Positions 26,260-35,859 of a stretch of DNA of 64,000 bases are shown here, piece after piece. The notes below the pieces were generated by a model, which had not been told where the DNA came from, did no database searches, and was given only the letters and a program-made list of their open reading frames with translations. Both the position numbers and the translations under genes were made by a program. The DNA lies in NCBI RefSeq assembly GCF_030766725.1, contig NZ_JARQWR010000006.1, forward strand, positions 186,001 through 250,000. The letters are read 5' to 3'. Origin of the DNA: Flavobacterium aerium (GTDB lineage: Bacteria > Bacteroidota > Bacteroidia > Flavobacteriales > Flavobacteriaceae). The first letter of the stretch is position 1, and each line of letters begins with the position of its first letter.

Positions 26260-27444
26260 ATGGAGGCATTAAATACAATAGTTTTGCCATCATTGCTGGA
26301 TAATGATTTTTATAAATTCACGATGCAGCATGCTGTTATTAAATTGTTCCCGAATGCAAAAGGAAGATATGCATTCATCAATAGAGGGAAGCATGAGTTT
26401 CCGGATGGATTTGCAGTAGCCTTGCGAAGAGCCGTTGATGTAATGGCAGACTTGAAGCTAACCAAACAGGAAAAAGAATATCTAGCGGTTAATTGCCCTT
26501 ATTTAGATCCTACTTATTTGGATTTTCTACAAGGCTATCGCTATGATCCAGATGAAGTGACTATAGTTCAAGAAGATGGAGAATTGACCGTTACTGTTGA
26601 GGGAAATTGGTATCGAACCATATTATGGGAAGTGCCGTTAATGTCCTTGATTTGCGAATTATATTATCAAATGCAAGGGAAGAAACGGATAGATGATGAA
26701 GCAGTTGTAGCGGTTACTCGAGAGAAAATAGAAAAGTATAAAGCACTCAATATTACTATCGCAGAATTTGGAACCCGTCGTCGACACTCCTACCAAGTAC
26801 ATAATTTAGTAGTAAAAGCTTTGTCGGAATATGGAAATGGAAGTTTCATTGGGACAAGCAATGTCCATTTGGCAATGCGTTACAATACAAAACCCATAGG
26901 AACTCACGCCCACGAATGGTTTATGTTTCATGCGGCAAAATATGGCTTTAAAATGTCTAATTCATTAGGATTAGAACATTGGTCGGATATTTACCGAGGC
27001 GATTTAGGAATTGCATTAACAGATACCTATACAACAGAAGTGTTTTTTGAGCAATTCGATAAAAAATTTGCAAAGCTATTTGATGGAGTTCGTCATGATA
27101 GTGGAGATCCATTGGAGTTTGCTGATAAAACAATTCGACACTATCAGAAATTTGGAATTAACCCAATGTCAAAAACGATTATTTTTTCAGATAGTTTGAA
27201 CTATGAAAAAGTAGAACGTATCGCGAATTATTGCCAAGGCAAAATAGGAATATCATTTGGTATTGGAACAAACTTTACCAATGATGTAGGTTTACAATCG
27301 ATGAATATTGTAATCAAAATGGTAGAAGCCTTTCCAGAAGGAGCACATTGGACAGATGTTGTAAAATTATCCGATGAAAAAGGAAAACATACCGGAACAC
27401 CAAGAATGATTCATTTGGCAAAAGAACTTTTAGAAATCGATTAA
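26260..27444 (+). CDS. pncB: Nicotinate phosphoribosyltransferase
   Basis: 394 aa, the length of the proteobacterial-type enzyme that makes nicotinate mononucleotide in NAD salvage. Visible: LLDNDFYKFTMQHAV, AEFGTRRRHSY, the phosphorylated-His region around GTHAHEWFMFHA, and VRHDSGDPLEFADKTI for PRPP/ribose binding. Cotranscribed with the flavin reductase family gene upstream; an extended hairpin terminates it. Confidence 0.95.
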   Translation: MEALNTIVLPSLLDNDFYKFTMQHAVIKLFPNAKGRYAFINRGKHEFPDGFAVALRRAVDVMADLKLTKQEKEYLAVNCPYLDPTYLDFLQGYRYDPDEVTIVQEDGELTVTVEGNWYRTILWEVPLMSLICELYYQMQGKKRIDDEAVVAVTREKIEKYKALNITIAEFGTRRRHSYQVHNLVVKALSEYGNGSFIGTSNVHLAMRYNTKPIGTHAHEWFMFHAAKYGFKMSNSLGLEHWSDIYRGDLGIALTDTYTTEVFFEQFDKKFAKLFDGVRHDSGDPLEFADKTIRHYQKFGINPMSKTIIFSDSLNYEKVERIANYCQGKIGISFGIGTNFTNDVGLQSMNIVIKMVEAFPEGAHWTDVVKLSDEKGKHTGTPRMIHLAKELLEID

Positions 27445-27495
27445 GATGGATGCTAATTAAATTTTACACCAAGAAAAGTTCTTTTCGGGTGTTTT

Positions 27496-27530
27496 AAAAA
27501 CCTGCTTTTTATTAAAAAAAGCAGGTTTTT
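27496..27530 (+). terminator. Terminator of pncB
   Basis: A 15-bp perfect stem (AAAAACCTGCTTTTT / AAAAAGCAGGTTTTT) with a 5-nt loop. Confidence 0.85.
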
Positions 27531-27625
27531 CTTATTTTATTGGGCATGAGCCGATTAAGAGTATTGTAATAATTTTCTTTTAATAAAATTTTAATCACTC
27601 ACTTTCATTTTTTGAGGATATATAG

Positions 27626-27633
27626 TACCTTAG
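27626..27633 (+). promoter_or_regulatory. Variant -7 element TACCTTAG upstream of parE
   Basis: TANNTTAG variant in the same form as those before the flavin reductase and DUF1003 genes, 20 nt before the parE ATG. Confidence 0.35.
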
Positions 27634-27653
27634 CTGAAAATCCAGAAAAATAC

Positions 27654-29522
27654 ATGTCAGAACAAAATCAGTACACCGAAGACAACATACGTTCACTCGA
27701 TTGGAAAGAGCATATCCGTATGCGTCCTGGAATGTACATTGGTAAATTGGGAGATGGATCTTCGCCAGATGATGGTATTTATATTCTTTTAAAAGAGGTT
27801 TTAGACAACTGTATCGATGAGTTCGTTATGGGAGCAGGGAAAACTATTGAGGTAACGATCAAGGATAAATCCGTTTCGGTTCGTGATTACGGCCGTGGAA
27901 TTCCTCTTGGAAAAGTAGTCGATGTAGTTTCGAAAATGAATACGGGAGGAAAATATGACTCCAAAGCGTTCCAGAAATCTGTTGGTTTAAATGGAGTTGG
28001 AACAAAAGCCGTGAATGCACTTTCTAATTATTTTCGTGTAGAATCTGTTCGTGATAACCAACAAAAAGTAGCTGAATTTTCAGCTGGTAATTTGGTTCTT
28101 GAAGAAGATGTAGTGGAGACTACAAAACGAAAAGGAACGAAAGTTACTTTTATTCCAGATGAAGCCATATTTAAGAATTATAAATTCCGATTAGAATATG
28201 TGATTAAAATGGTTAAAAACTATTGTTACTTAAACAACGGTTTGACAATTTTATTCAATGGAGAAAAATACATTTCTGAAAACGGACTTCGAGATTTATT
28301 AGAAGAAACAATCAGTTCGGATGATTTAGAATACCCGATCATCCATTTAAAAGATACAGATATTGAGGTTGCTTTAACGCATAGTAAAACACAATATAGC
28401 GAAGAATACCACTCTTTTGTAAACGGTCAGAATACCACACAAGGAGGAACACACTTAGCAGCCTATAGAGAAGCGATTGTAAAAACCATACGTGAATTTT
28501 ACAATAAGAGTTTCGAAGCATCAGATGTTCGTAAATCGATAGTAAGTGCCATTAGCATCAAGGTAATGGAACCTGTATTTGAATCCCAAACCAAGACCAA
28601 ATTAGGGTCAATGGATATGGGATCTGATGATGGAACGCCTGCGGTATCAGTTCGTACTTTTGTTAATGATTTCGTTAAAACCAAATTAGATAATTATTTA
28701 CATAAAAACCCTCCAACGGCAGAAGCTTTACTCCGTAAAATTTTGCAAGCCGAAAGAGAACGTAAAGAATTATCAGGAATTCGAAAACTAGCAACAGACC
28801 GTGCTAAGAAAGCCAATCTTCATAATAAAAAATTAAGGGACTGTCGTGCACATCTTCCCGATACAAAGAATCCTAGGAATTTAGAAAGTACACTTTTTAT
28901 TACCGAGGGAGATTCGGCTTCTGGATCGATTACTAAGTCAAGAGACGTAAATACACAAGCTGTTTTTAGTTTGCGTGGTAAGCCGTTAAATTCATACGGA
29001 ATGACGAAGAAAATTGTGTATGAAAATGAAGAATTCAATTTACTGCAAGCCGCTTTGGATATTGAAGACGGATTAGAAAAATTGCGATATAACAATATTG
29101 TAATCGCAACCGATGCCGATGTCGATGGAATGCACATTCGTTTGTTGTTGATCACTTTCTTTCTTCAATTTTTTCCTGAATTAATAAAAGAAGGACATTT
29201 ATATATTTTGCAGACACCCCTTTTCAGGGTTAGAAATAAAAAAGAAACCATCTATTGTTATTCTGAGGAAGAAAGAAAAGATGCGATTGAAAAATTAAAG
29301 CCAAAGCCAGAAATTACACGATTTAAAGGTTTAGGAGAGATTTCACCAGATGAGTTCAAGAACTTTATTGGAGATACCATTCGTCTTGACCCTATTATGA
29401 TGGATAAAAATACATCGATAGAACAATTGTTATCTTTCTATATGGGTAAAAATACACCCGATAGACAAGAGTTTATTATTAAGAATTTAAAAGTAGAATT
29501 AGACACAATAGAGGAAGCTTAG
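27654..29522 (+). CDS. parE: DNA topoisomerase IV subunit B
   Basis: A 622-aa type IIA topoisomerase ATPase subunit. Start [10 protein letters not shown] at the ATG at 27654, since the longer frame needs a TTG. The GHKL ATPase domain shows [10 protein letters not shown] near residue 55, GRGIPLGK and [16 protein letters not shown]. The transducer domain ends near 380. The TOPRIM domain has [11 protein letters not shown] and [14 protein letters not shown]. The short length, without the GyrB insert, and the parC gene 22 bp downstream support topoisomerase IV, which separates daughter chromosomes. It is the quinolone- and aminocoumarin-sensitive class. Confidence 0.93.
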   Translation: MSEQNQYTEDNIRSLDWKEHIRMRPGMYIGKLGDGSSPDDGIYILLKEVLDNCIDEFVMGAGKTIEVTIKDKSVSVRDYGRGIPLGKVVDVVSKMNTGGKYDSKAFQKSVGLNGVGTKAVNALSNYFRVESVRDNQQKVAEFSAGNLVLEEDVVETTKRKGTKVTFIPDEAIFKNYKFRLEYVIKMVKNYCYLNNGLTILFNGEKYISENGLRDLLEETISSDDLEYPIIHLKDTDIEVALTHSKTQYSEEYHSFVNGQNTTQGGTHLAAYREAIVKTIREFYNKSFEASDVRKSIVSAISIKVMEPVFESQTKTKLGSMDMGSDDGTPAVSVRTFVNDFVKTKLDNYLHKNPPTAEALLRKILQAERERKELSGIRKLATDRAKKANLHNKKLRDCRAHLPDTKNPRNLESTLFITEGDSASGSITKSRDVNTQAVFSLRGKPLNSYGMTKKIVYENEEFNLLQAALDIEDGLEKLRYNNIVIATDADVDGMHIRLLLITFFLQFFPELIKEGHLYILQTPLFRVRNKKETIYCYSEEERKDAIEKLKPKPEITRFKGLGEISPDEFKNFIGDTIRLDPIMMDKNTSIEQLLSFYMGKNTPDRQEFIIKNLKVELDTIEEA

Positions 29523-29544
29523 TAGTTATAGAGTACAAAAGAAT

Positions 29545-32262
29545 ATGAAAGACGAAGAAGACGATAACATAATTCCAAATAACGAAGAGAATAATTCTGA
29601 AGAGAATAATTCTATTGATGAAAATCAGGAAGAAGATGACTCTGATGATGTTATTGAAGTAGATGCTAGACATTTTGAAGGACAGCATTTTTACGAAAAT
29701 AACGAAGAGGGAGGTGATACTATCACCAAAGTTACCGGAATGTATAAAGACTGGTTTTTGGATTATGCTTCATACGTAATTTTGGAGCGTGCAGTTCCGG
29801 CTATCGAGGACGGATTTAAACCGGTACAACGTCGTATCATGCACTCTCTAAAAGAATTGGATGATGGTCGATATAATAAAGTAGCCAATGTTGTAGGTCA
29901 CACCATGCAATATCACCCACACGGTGATGCGAGTATTGGTGATGCTATGGTACAAATAGGTCAAAAAGAATTATTAATAGATTGTCAGGGAAACTGGGGT
30001 AACATCCTTACAGGTGATGGTGCAGCAGCTTCACGTTATATTGAGGCTCGTTTATCCAAATTTGCCTTAGAGGTTTTGTATTCTCCAAAAATTACTGATT
30101 GGGGAGTTTCATACGATGGACGTAGAGCTGAACCTAATAATCTTCCTGTAAAATTCCCTTTGCTTTTGGCTCAAGGAGCGGAAGGTATTGCAGTAGGACT
30201 TTCTACCAAAGTATTACCACATAACTTTAATGAATTAATCGACGCTTCGATAAAGATTCTTAAAGGAAAACCATTTACATTATATCCTGATTTTATGACT
30301 CAGGGTATTGCCGATGTCTCGAATTACAATGATGGAATGCGTGGCGGACGTGTGCGTGTGCGTGCCAAAATTGGTCAATTAGATAAGAATACACTGGTCA
30401 TTACACAAATTCCATTTTCGACGAATACGACTACTTTAATCGATAGTATTTTGAAAGCCAATGATAAAGGTAAAATCAAAATCAAGAAAATTGAAGATAA
30501 TACGGCGGCCGATGTAGAAATTTTGATTCATCTTTTTCCTGGAGTTTCTCCAGATAAAACGATTGATGCCCTGTTTGCTTTTACAGCTTGCGAAACTTCA
30601 GTTGCCCCTTTAGGTTGTGTGATTGAAGATAATAAACCATTGTTTATTGGGGTATCTGCAATGTTGAAAATCTCAACAAGTAGAACAGTTGATTTACTTC
30701 GACAAGAATTAGAAATTCAATTAGAAGAATTAAAAAATAAATGGCATTTCTCTACGTTAGAAAAAATCTTCATTCGTGAAGAAATGTATATTGATTTCAA
30801 ACTGTACGGAGACAGAGAAGAATTATACAAATATATGTATGATCGATTTGAGCCATTCAAGAAATCATTCGTTAGAGAGATTAACGATGATGATTTACAG
30901 CGATTAACACAAATTCCAATGATTCGTATTACTCGTTTTGATTCTGACAAAGCTGATGATGTCATCGCTAGGTTAGAAGATGAAATGAAAGAAGTAGAAC
31001 ATAACTTGGAACACCTGACAGATTTTGCAATTGCATATTTTACCAAACTAAAAGAGAAGTATGGTAAAAATCGTGAACGCCAAACTGAGTTACGTATTTT
31101 TGATGATATTGAAGCTACCAAAGTAGTTTTAAGAAATACCAAATTGTATGTCAACAGAGAAGAAGGTTTTATCGGAACCAGCTTGAAAAAAGATGAATAC
31201 TTAACGGATTGTTCGGATATTGATGATGTAATTGTGTTTTTACGCGATGGTAAAATGATCATTACAAAAGTCGACGCGAAAACCTTCGTCGGGAAAGATA
31301 TTATTCATGTAGCTATTTTTGATAAAAGCGATAAACGCACAATTTACAACATGATTTACCGTGATGGAAAATCAGGTCCTTCGTATATAAAGCGTTTTAA
31401 TGTTTCTGGAGTAACCCGTGATAAAGCGTATGACCTAACAGCTGGAAGTTCTGGGTCTCAAGTAGTATATTTCTCTTGTAATCCAAATGGAGAAGCTGAG
31501 GTGGTAACCATTTTATTACGTCAAGTAGGAAGTATTAAGAAACTAAAATTTGATATTGATTTTGCTTCATTGCTCATTAAAGGAAGAACATCGAAAGGGA
31601 ATTTGGTATCGAAATATCCAATTAAGAAAATCGAATTAAAAGAGAAAGGTATCTCAACATTGAAACCACGTAAAATATGGTTTGATGATACCGTTCAGCG
31701 ATTGAATGTAGATGGAAGAGGAGAGCTTTTAGGAGAATTCCGAGGACATGATAAATTATTGATTGCTAGTCAATCAGGTAAATTAAAGGTAATTAGCCCG
31801 GAACTAACCACTCATTTTGATGAAGATATGGTTGTTTTGGAAAAATGGATGCCTAAAAAACCAATTTCAGTATTGTATTTTGATGGGGAAAAGGAACGCT
31901 ATTATGTGAAACGTTTCCTAATTGAAAATGAGAATAAAGAAGAAGTATTTATTACGGAACATCCAAACTCTCAGTTAGAAATTATTGCAACAGATTATAG
32001 ACCTGTAGTTGAGGTTGTTTTTGCAAAAGCAAAAGGAGTACAGAAAGAAAATATAGTAATTGATTTGGAAAGTTTTATAGCTGTAAAAGGAATTAAAGCA
32101 TTAGGGAATCAATTGACAACGGATAAATTAAAACAAGTAAATTTATTAGAATCATTACCTTATGAACCACCTGTAGAGGAGCTTCCAGAGGAAATGGAAG
32201 TAGAAGGTGATACTGATGTTAGTTTAGATGATGACGGACAAATCACATTATCATTAGACTAA
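29545..32262 (+). CDS. parC: DNA topoisomerase IV subunit A
   Basis: 905 aa. An acidic, Asn/Glu/Asp-rich N-terminal extension (about residues 1-55) precedes the winged-helix domain, which starts near YKDWFLDYASYVILERA. The catalytic Tyr165 is in ASRYIEARL. A tower and coiled-coil region follows, then a C-terminal beta-pinwheel-like domain from about 590, with repeated strands and basic residues. The end of the protein is again acidic. It cuts and passes DNA together with ParE. The gene is 22 bp behind parE and ends at a perfect palindromic terminator. The long C-terminal domain also occurs in GyrA, but the pairing with a short parE favours ParC. Confidence 0.92.
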   Translation: MKDEEDDNIIPNNEENNSEENNSIDENQEEDDSDDVIEVDARHFEGQHFYENNEEGGDTITKVTGMYKDWFLDYASYVILERAVPAIEDGFKPVQRRIMHSLKELDDGRYNKVANVVGHTMQYHPHGDASIGDAMVQIGQKELLIDCQGNWGNILTGDGAAASRYIEARLSKFALEVLYSPKITDWGVSYDGRRAEPNNLPVKFPLLLAQGAEGIAVGLSTKVLPHNFNELIDASIKILKGKPFTLYPDFMTQGIADVSNYNDGMRGGRVRVRAKIGQLDKNTLVITQIPFSTNTTTLIDSILKANDKGKIKIKKIEDNTAADVEILIHLFPGVSPDKTIDALFAFTACETSVAPLGCVIEDNKPLFIGVSAMLKISTSRTVDLLRQELEIQLEELKNKWHFSTLEKIFIREEMYIDFKLYGDREELYKYMYDRFEPFKKSFVREINDDDLQRLTQIPMIRITRFDSDKADDVIARLEDEMKEVEHNLEHLTDFAIAYFTKLKEKYGKNRERQTELRIFDDIEATKVVLRNTKLYVNREEGFIGTSLKKDEYLTDCSDIDDVIVFLRDGKMIITKVDAKTFVGKDIIHVAIFDKSDKRTIYNMIYRDGKSGPSYIKRFNVSGVTRDKAYDLTAGSSGSQVVYFSCNPNGEAEVVTILLRQVGSIKKLKFDIDFASLLIKGRTSKGNLVSKYPIKKIELKEKGISTLKPRKIWFDDTVQRLNVDGRGELLGEFRGHDKLLIASQSGKLKVISPELTTHFDEDMVVLEKWMPKKPISVLYFDGEKERYYVKRFLIENENKEEVFITEHPNSQLEIIATDYRPVVEVVFAKAKGVQKENIVIDLESFIAVKGIKALGNQLTTDKLKQVNLLESLPYEPPVEELPEEMEVEGDTDVSLDDDGQITLSLD

Positions 32263-32278
32263 AGAATTAAGAATAAAA

Positions 32279-32307
32279 AAAAGCGACTAGTACTAGTCGC
32301 TTTTTTT
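32279..32307. terminator. Bidirectional terminator between parC and the TerC gene
   Basis: An 18-bp perfect palindrome at 32283-32300 (half-site GCGACTAGT) flanked by A- and T-runs; works for both converging genes. Confidence 0.85.
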
Positions 32308-32322
32308 ATAGAGTATATCGTT

Positions 32323-33102
32323 TTATTTTCTTTTGCGCATTTTCATATTAATGAATTCAACGGCTAAAGAGAATGCTATAGCAAAATATAAATATCCTTT
32401 AGGAACAGCCGATACACCTTGACCCCATATTTCAGCATGTGATAGGTGGGCACTTTCTGTAATAAGCATAAATCCAATTAAGATTAAGAAAGCTAAACCA
32501 AGAATTTGAATCGATGGATTTGCGTTTACAAAATTTCCAACGGGTACAGCAAAGAGCATCATAATACCTACAGAGATTACAACGGCTGTAATCATGATGT
32601 ATAAGGCACCTTGTGGATCTCCAATACTATTTGTCATACCAACAGCTGTAAGAATCGAATCGATAGAGAATATGATGTCTATCAAGATGATTTGGATGAT
32701 TACACTTCCAAATGATTTTGAACTGGAAGTTTTCATGTGTTTTTCTTCTTCCCCTTTATGATCTACTTTTTCATGAATTTCTTTGGTACTCTTATAAATT
32801 AGGAATAAACCTCCGAGAAATAGAATAATACTTTGTCCTGTAACCTGAGAAGAGAACCATGATAAATGAACCGAGAACCAAGGTTCTTTCATCGCAATTA
32901 AATGTGAAATACCAAGTAGTAAAGCAATACGCATGAACATGGCTAAAAACAAACCTACGCGAGTTGCTTTTTTACGATGTTCTTCTGGAAGTTTTCCAGT
33001 AACAATTGAAATAAAAATAATGTTATCAATTCCGAGAATAATTTCTAGAAAAGTCAACGTTAATAAAGCAATCCATGCATCTGGATTCAAGAATATTTCC
33101 AT
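32323..33102 (-). CDS. TerC family integral membrane protein
   Basis: 259 aa with about seven membrane helices. Two family motifs with buried acids are visible: LEIILGIDNIIFIS near residue 20 and DIIFSIDSILTAVG near 142. A His/Lys/Glu-rich cytoplasmic loop (HEKVDHKGEEEKHMK) lies between helices. TerC relatives export Mn2+ or Ca2+, sometimes linked to metalation of exported enzymes; the ion here is not known. It is the last gene of a minus-strand run of small genes. Confidence 0.9.
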   Translation of the reverse strand: MEIFLNPDAWIALLTLTFLEIILGIDNIIFISIVTGKLPEEHRKKATRVGLFLAMFMRIALLLGISHLIAMKEPWFSVHLSWFSSQVTGQSIILFLGGLFLIYKSTKEIHEKVDHKGEEEKHMKTSSSKSFGSVIIQIILIDIIFSIDSILTAVGMTNSIGDPQGALYIMITAVVISVGIMMLFAVPVGNFVNANPSIQILGLAFLILIGFMLITESAHLSHAEIWGQGVSAVPKGYLYFAIAFSLAVEFINMKMRKRK

Positions 33103-33115
33103 TTAAGATTCAGGT

Positions 33116-33490
33116 TTAGTTAATTTTATAAACAGTTCCTCGTTGTTTTTGTGTGTCGCCAACATTAGAGAATTCAAATGTATATGAATTTTCTTTGGTT
33201 GTCAAAATTTTCATATGAATAGCTCTTTTTTCATGTCTGTTTTTAGGATGCATTTTTTGAAGGATATATTCGCAATTATTAATCCAACGGATCGAAGAAG
33301 TATCTTGTTTTCCTTCAAAATAATCAATTTCCATGTTTTCAGTACGTTCGAAAATAGTTGTCTTTTTTTTGCCATCTACTTCAAAATCAAACTTGAATTT
33401 TCCAGTTTTAAAATCAGCACACTTGCGTTCTCTGTCGTAACAAGAAGTAAAAAGAAATAGAAGAGCAGGGATGATTAGTAATTTTTTCAT
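33116..33490 (-). CDS. Hypothetical lipoprotein, 124 aa
   Basis: Lipoprotein signal ending at Cys17 (LFLFTSCYDRE). The mature part is a small beta-rich domain (GKFKFDFEVDGKKKTTIFERT, then SYTFEFSNVGD). Homologues in flavobacteria are sometimes mislabelled as DNA topoisomerase IV because of their position near parC; nothing in the sequence supports that. Probably an outer-membrane lipoprotein. It lies 13 bp from the TerC gene and 4 bp from the DinB-like gene, in one operon. Confidence 0.75.
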   Translation of the reverse strand: MKKLLIIPALLFLFTSCYDRERKCADFKTGKFKFDFEVDGKKKTTIFERTENMEIDYFEGKQDTSSIRWINNCEYILQKMHPKNRHEKRAIHMKILTTKENSYTFEFSNVGDTQKQRGTVYKIN

Positions 33491-33494
33491 TTAA

Positions 33495-34073
33495 TTATTT
33501 ATTAATTCGATCTAATTCGTCGTTAGTAAAATTTCTGATGCTTTTCTCTTTTGAGAATTTTTCAGTATTGTAATCGTTAGATTTATTACGGGGAATGGAT
33601 AAGCTACTCCATTCCGATGTTTTTAATTGTTTGGCATAAAAAACAATCTGACCTATATGATAAGGATAGTGTGCTAATTGTCGATTGATTGCCTCAATTA
33701 CACTATGGCCTTCATTTCGGATATAAACGATTGTAGATAGTTGTTCTTTCTGTAGTGAATTTATAGCAGAAAAAAGACATTCCCAGCCTTCGTTCCATTT
33801 TTCAAATAATTCTTCTTTTGTTGCAAAAGGAACCTCAAATTCTTCATCGCGATGCCTCCATTCTTTTTCTCCATCAGAAGTAAGAAAATCGGTCCATCGA
33901 GAACGCATATTTCCCCATAAATGTTTTACGATAATCGCTATGCTATTCGTGTCTTCATTGCTTGAAATAAATAATTGTTCTGGTTCCAATTGATTCATGG
34001 CTTTTTCGCCCAACGTTTTATAGTATAAAAATTGTTTTCGAACACTTTCTAAATAATATTCTGTAGCTTCCAT
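33495..34073 (-). CDS. DinB-like (DUF1572) protein
   Basis: A 192-aa four-helix-bundle protein of the DinB/YfiT superfamily. The three metal-binding His positions are plausible: IVKHLWGNM near residue 49, and AHYPYHIGQIVFYAKQ near 134-149. Superfamily members are metal-dependent transferases or thiol S-transferases; no substrate can be assigned. Followed by the small lipoprotein and TerC genes. Confidence 0.87.
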   Translation of the reverse strand: MEATEYYLESVRKQFLYYKTLGEKAMNQLEPEQLFISSNEDTNSIAIIVKHLWGNMRSRWTDFLTSDGEKEWRHRDEEFEVPFATKEELFEKWNEGWECLFSAINSLQKEQLSTIVYIRNEGHSVIEAINRQLAHYPYHIGQIVFYAKQLKTSEWSSLSIPRNKSNDYNTEKFSKEKSIRNFTNDELDRINK

Positions 34074-34103
34074 AGATATAATTTTATATGAGAAATGAGC
34101 GTT

Positions 34104-34328
34104 TTATTTTGAATCAAACATACTTTTAACGACAGTTCTAACTCCGTAGAAAAGTAAAGAGGCAGATGTAATACAAATAGCGATACCAACACATAAAACA
34201 ATCCAGTATAATGTGTTTCCTTGGTTTTTAAAAGCACTATGTATGACAACAGGCCCAATAAAAAGAAGAGGTAACGCCCATCCTAAATATTTGATTCCTT
34301 TGGCTAAAATTTTCTTATCTGTAGGCAT
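34104..34328 (-). CDS. DUF6095 family small membrane protein
   Basis: 74 aa. It begins MPTDKKILAKGIKYLGWALPLLFIGP, with two membrane helices (about 14-30 and 40-62) and the family pattern SAFKNQGNTLYW. Function unknown. Part of the minus-strand run between murQ and the DinB-like gene. Confidence 0.8.
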   Translation of the reverse strand: MPTDKKILAKGIKYLGWALPLLFIGPVVIHSAFKNQGNTLYWIVLCVGIAICITSASLLFYGVRTVVKSMFDSK

Positions 34329-34365
34329 AGGCTTATTTTATGATTAATGTGTGAGAGGTGTTTGT

Positions 34366-35184
34366 TTATAGAGAACTTTTATAATGTTCTATTGAAGCTC
34401 TTACATTTTTATGTTTTTCTAAAAGAGAAGCAGCTTCACTTTCCGTGATATTCAATTCGGCTACAATCATGCGAACAGCACGATCAACCAGTTTATGATT
34501 GCTTAGTTGCATGTCCACCATCTTATTGCCTTTTACCCGACCCAATTGAATCATAGTAGAAGTTGAGATCATATTCAATACTAATTTTTGAGCAGTTCCT
34601 GCTTTCATACGGGAACTTCCAGTAACGAATTCTGGACCCACCACTACCACAATAGGATAATCCGCTAGTTGAGCTAATGGACTTCCTGCATTACAGGTTA
34701 TAGAGCCAGTAGTAATGCCATTTTTGATACAGTTTTCAAGACCACCAATAACGTAGGGAGTTGTTCCTGAAGCAGCAATTCCAATAACTACATCTTTTTC
34801 TGAAATATTATGTTTTTGAAGGTCTTTCCAGGCTTGTAATGTATCATCTTCAGCAAATTCAACTGCTTTACGGATTGCAATATCACCGCCTGCAATAATT
34901 CCATTGACCCAATCCTGAGGAACACCAAAAGTAGGAGGGCACTCCGATGCATCTACAATTCCTAATCGTCCACTTGTACCGGCTCCAATATAAAATAATC
35001 GTCCACCATCTTTCATTTGAGCGACAATTTTATGAATTAAAGCTTCTATTTGAGGTAAAGCTTTTGCAACAGCTAATGGTACAGTTTGATCTTCTTTGTT
35101 AATGTTTAATAACAAATCTGAAACAGACATTTGTTCCAAATGTTGGTGTTTAGAATCTTGTTCTGTGGTCTTTGTAAATGACAT
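34366..35184 (-). CDS. murQ: N-acetylmuramic acid 6-phosphate etherase
   Basis: A 272-aa SIS-domain lyase that cleaves the lactyl ether of MurNAc-6-P, giving GlcNAc-6-P and lactate in cell-wall recycling. Visible: MSVSDLLLNINKEDQTVP; GAGTSGRLGIVDASECPPTFG split by the sugar-phosphate loop; GIAASGTTPYVIG; and GSSRMKAGTAQKLVLNMIST. All family residues appear intact. No MurNAc phosphotransferase gene is adjacent; in Bacteroidota the substrate would come from AnmK or MurK. Confidence 0.95.
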   Translation of the reverse strand: MSFTKTTEQDSKHQHLEQMSVSDLLLNINKEDQTVPLAVAKALPQIEALIHKIVAQMKDGGRLFYIGAGTSGRLGIVDASECPPTFGVPQDWVNGIIAGGDIAIRKAVEFAEDDTLQAWKDLQKHNISEKDVVIGIAASGTTPYVIGGLENCIKNGITTGSITCNAGSPLAQLADYPIVVVVGPEFVTGSSRMKAGTAQKLVLNMISTSTMIQLGRVKGNKMVDMQLSNHKLVDRAVRMIVAELNITESEAASLLEKHKNVRASIEHYKSSL

Positions 35185-35383
35185 GATTGTGCGGTATAAA
35201 AGTCAATGTCAAAGTTAAGGATTTCTATGGGGTAAGTATGAATTTAAAGGAAAATGTTTTCTACTGATTGAAAAAAAATAAAAAAAAATGAAAGAAAAAA
35301 GCCATTATGTATTAAACGAATAAGACCCAACGGAGATATGCCGTAACTTGTTTTTTCAATAATTTAATCTTTAATATATCAGT

Positions 35384-35815
35384 ATGCAAAAAGAATATTC
35401 ATTAGAAAATACAACGGTACTATATTTAGAAATTGGATTGTCTAAAAAGACAGTAGAGGAGATTCTTTCAAAACTAGAAACTTTGGAAAAAGACTTATTC
35501 TTTTTATCCAATAAATGTGGTATAAATGAAGTGTCAATAATGTTGGAAACAAATACAACTTATTTATCTAAAATAATTAATACGACGAAGCGATGTAATT
35601 TTATAACTTATATTAATCAGATGCGGATAGAATATACCCTTTATAAAATAAAAACAGATCCTATATTTAGTTTATTCAAAATTAGTGCGATCTCAGCAGA
35701 AGTAGGTTTTAATAATGTAGAATCTTTTACGAAAGCTTTCCATAAGAAAACAGGATTTTATCCGTCCGAGTTCATTAAAGAACAAGGTTGTTTTAAAACC
35801 AATATTAGTAAATAA
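35384..35815 (+). CDS. AraC-type DNA-binding domain protein without sensor part
   Basis: 143 aa. The AraC helix-turn-helix fills residues about 45-135: a first helix region near TNTTYLSKIINTTKRCNF, the TYINQMRIEY segment, then SAEVGFNNVESFTKAFHKKTG and FYPSEFIK. This is the tail of the long Bacteroidota AraC regulators that carry N-terminal TPR repeats and a membrane helix; here only the linker (SKKTVEEILSKLETLEKDLF) precedes it. Either a stand-alone regulator or a truncation. The 199 bp upstream hold no remnant of a TPR region. Confidence 0.8.
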   Translation: MQKEYSLENTTVLYLEIGLSKKTVEEILSKLETLEKDLFFLSNKCGINEVSIMLETNTTYLSKIINTTKRCNFITYINQMRIEYTLYKIKTDPIFSLFKISAISAEVGFNNVESFTKAFHKKTGFYPSEFIKEQGCFKTNISK

Positions 35816-35852
35816 AAAAACTCCCCTTTTTCTATAGGATGAGAAAGGGGAG
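35814..35852 (-). terminator. Terminator of the ZIP transporter gene
   Basis: CTCCCCTTT / AAAGGGGAG stem; the T-run is present only in minus orientation. Confidence 0.8.
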
Positions 35853-35859
35853 TAAGTTA

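Noticed and set aside
30717..31262. Open frame of 181 codons on the minus strand
   Set aside because: Antisense to parC, low-complexity Ser/Ile/Lys composition and no domain; a shadow of the real gene.
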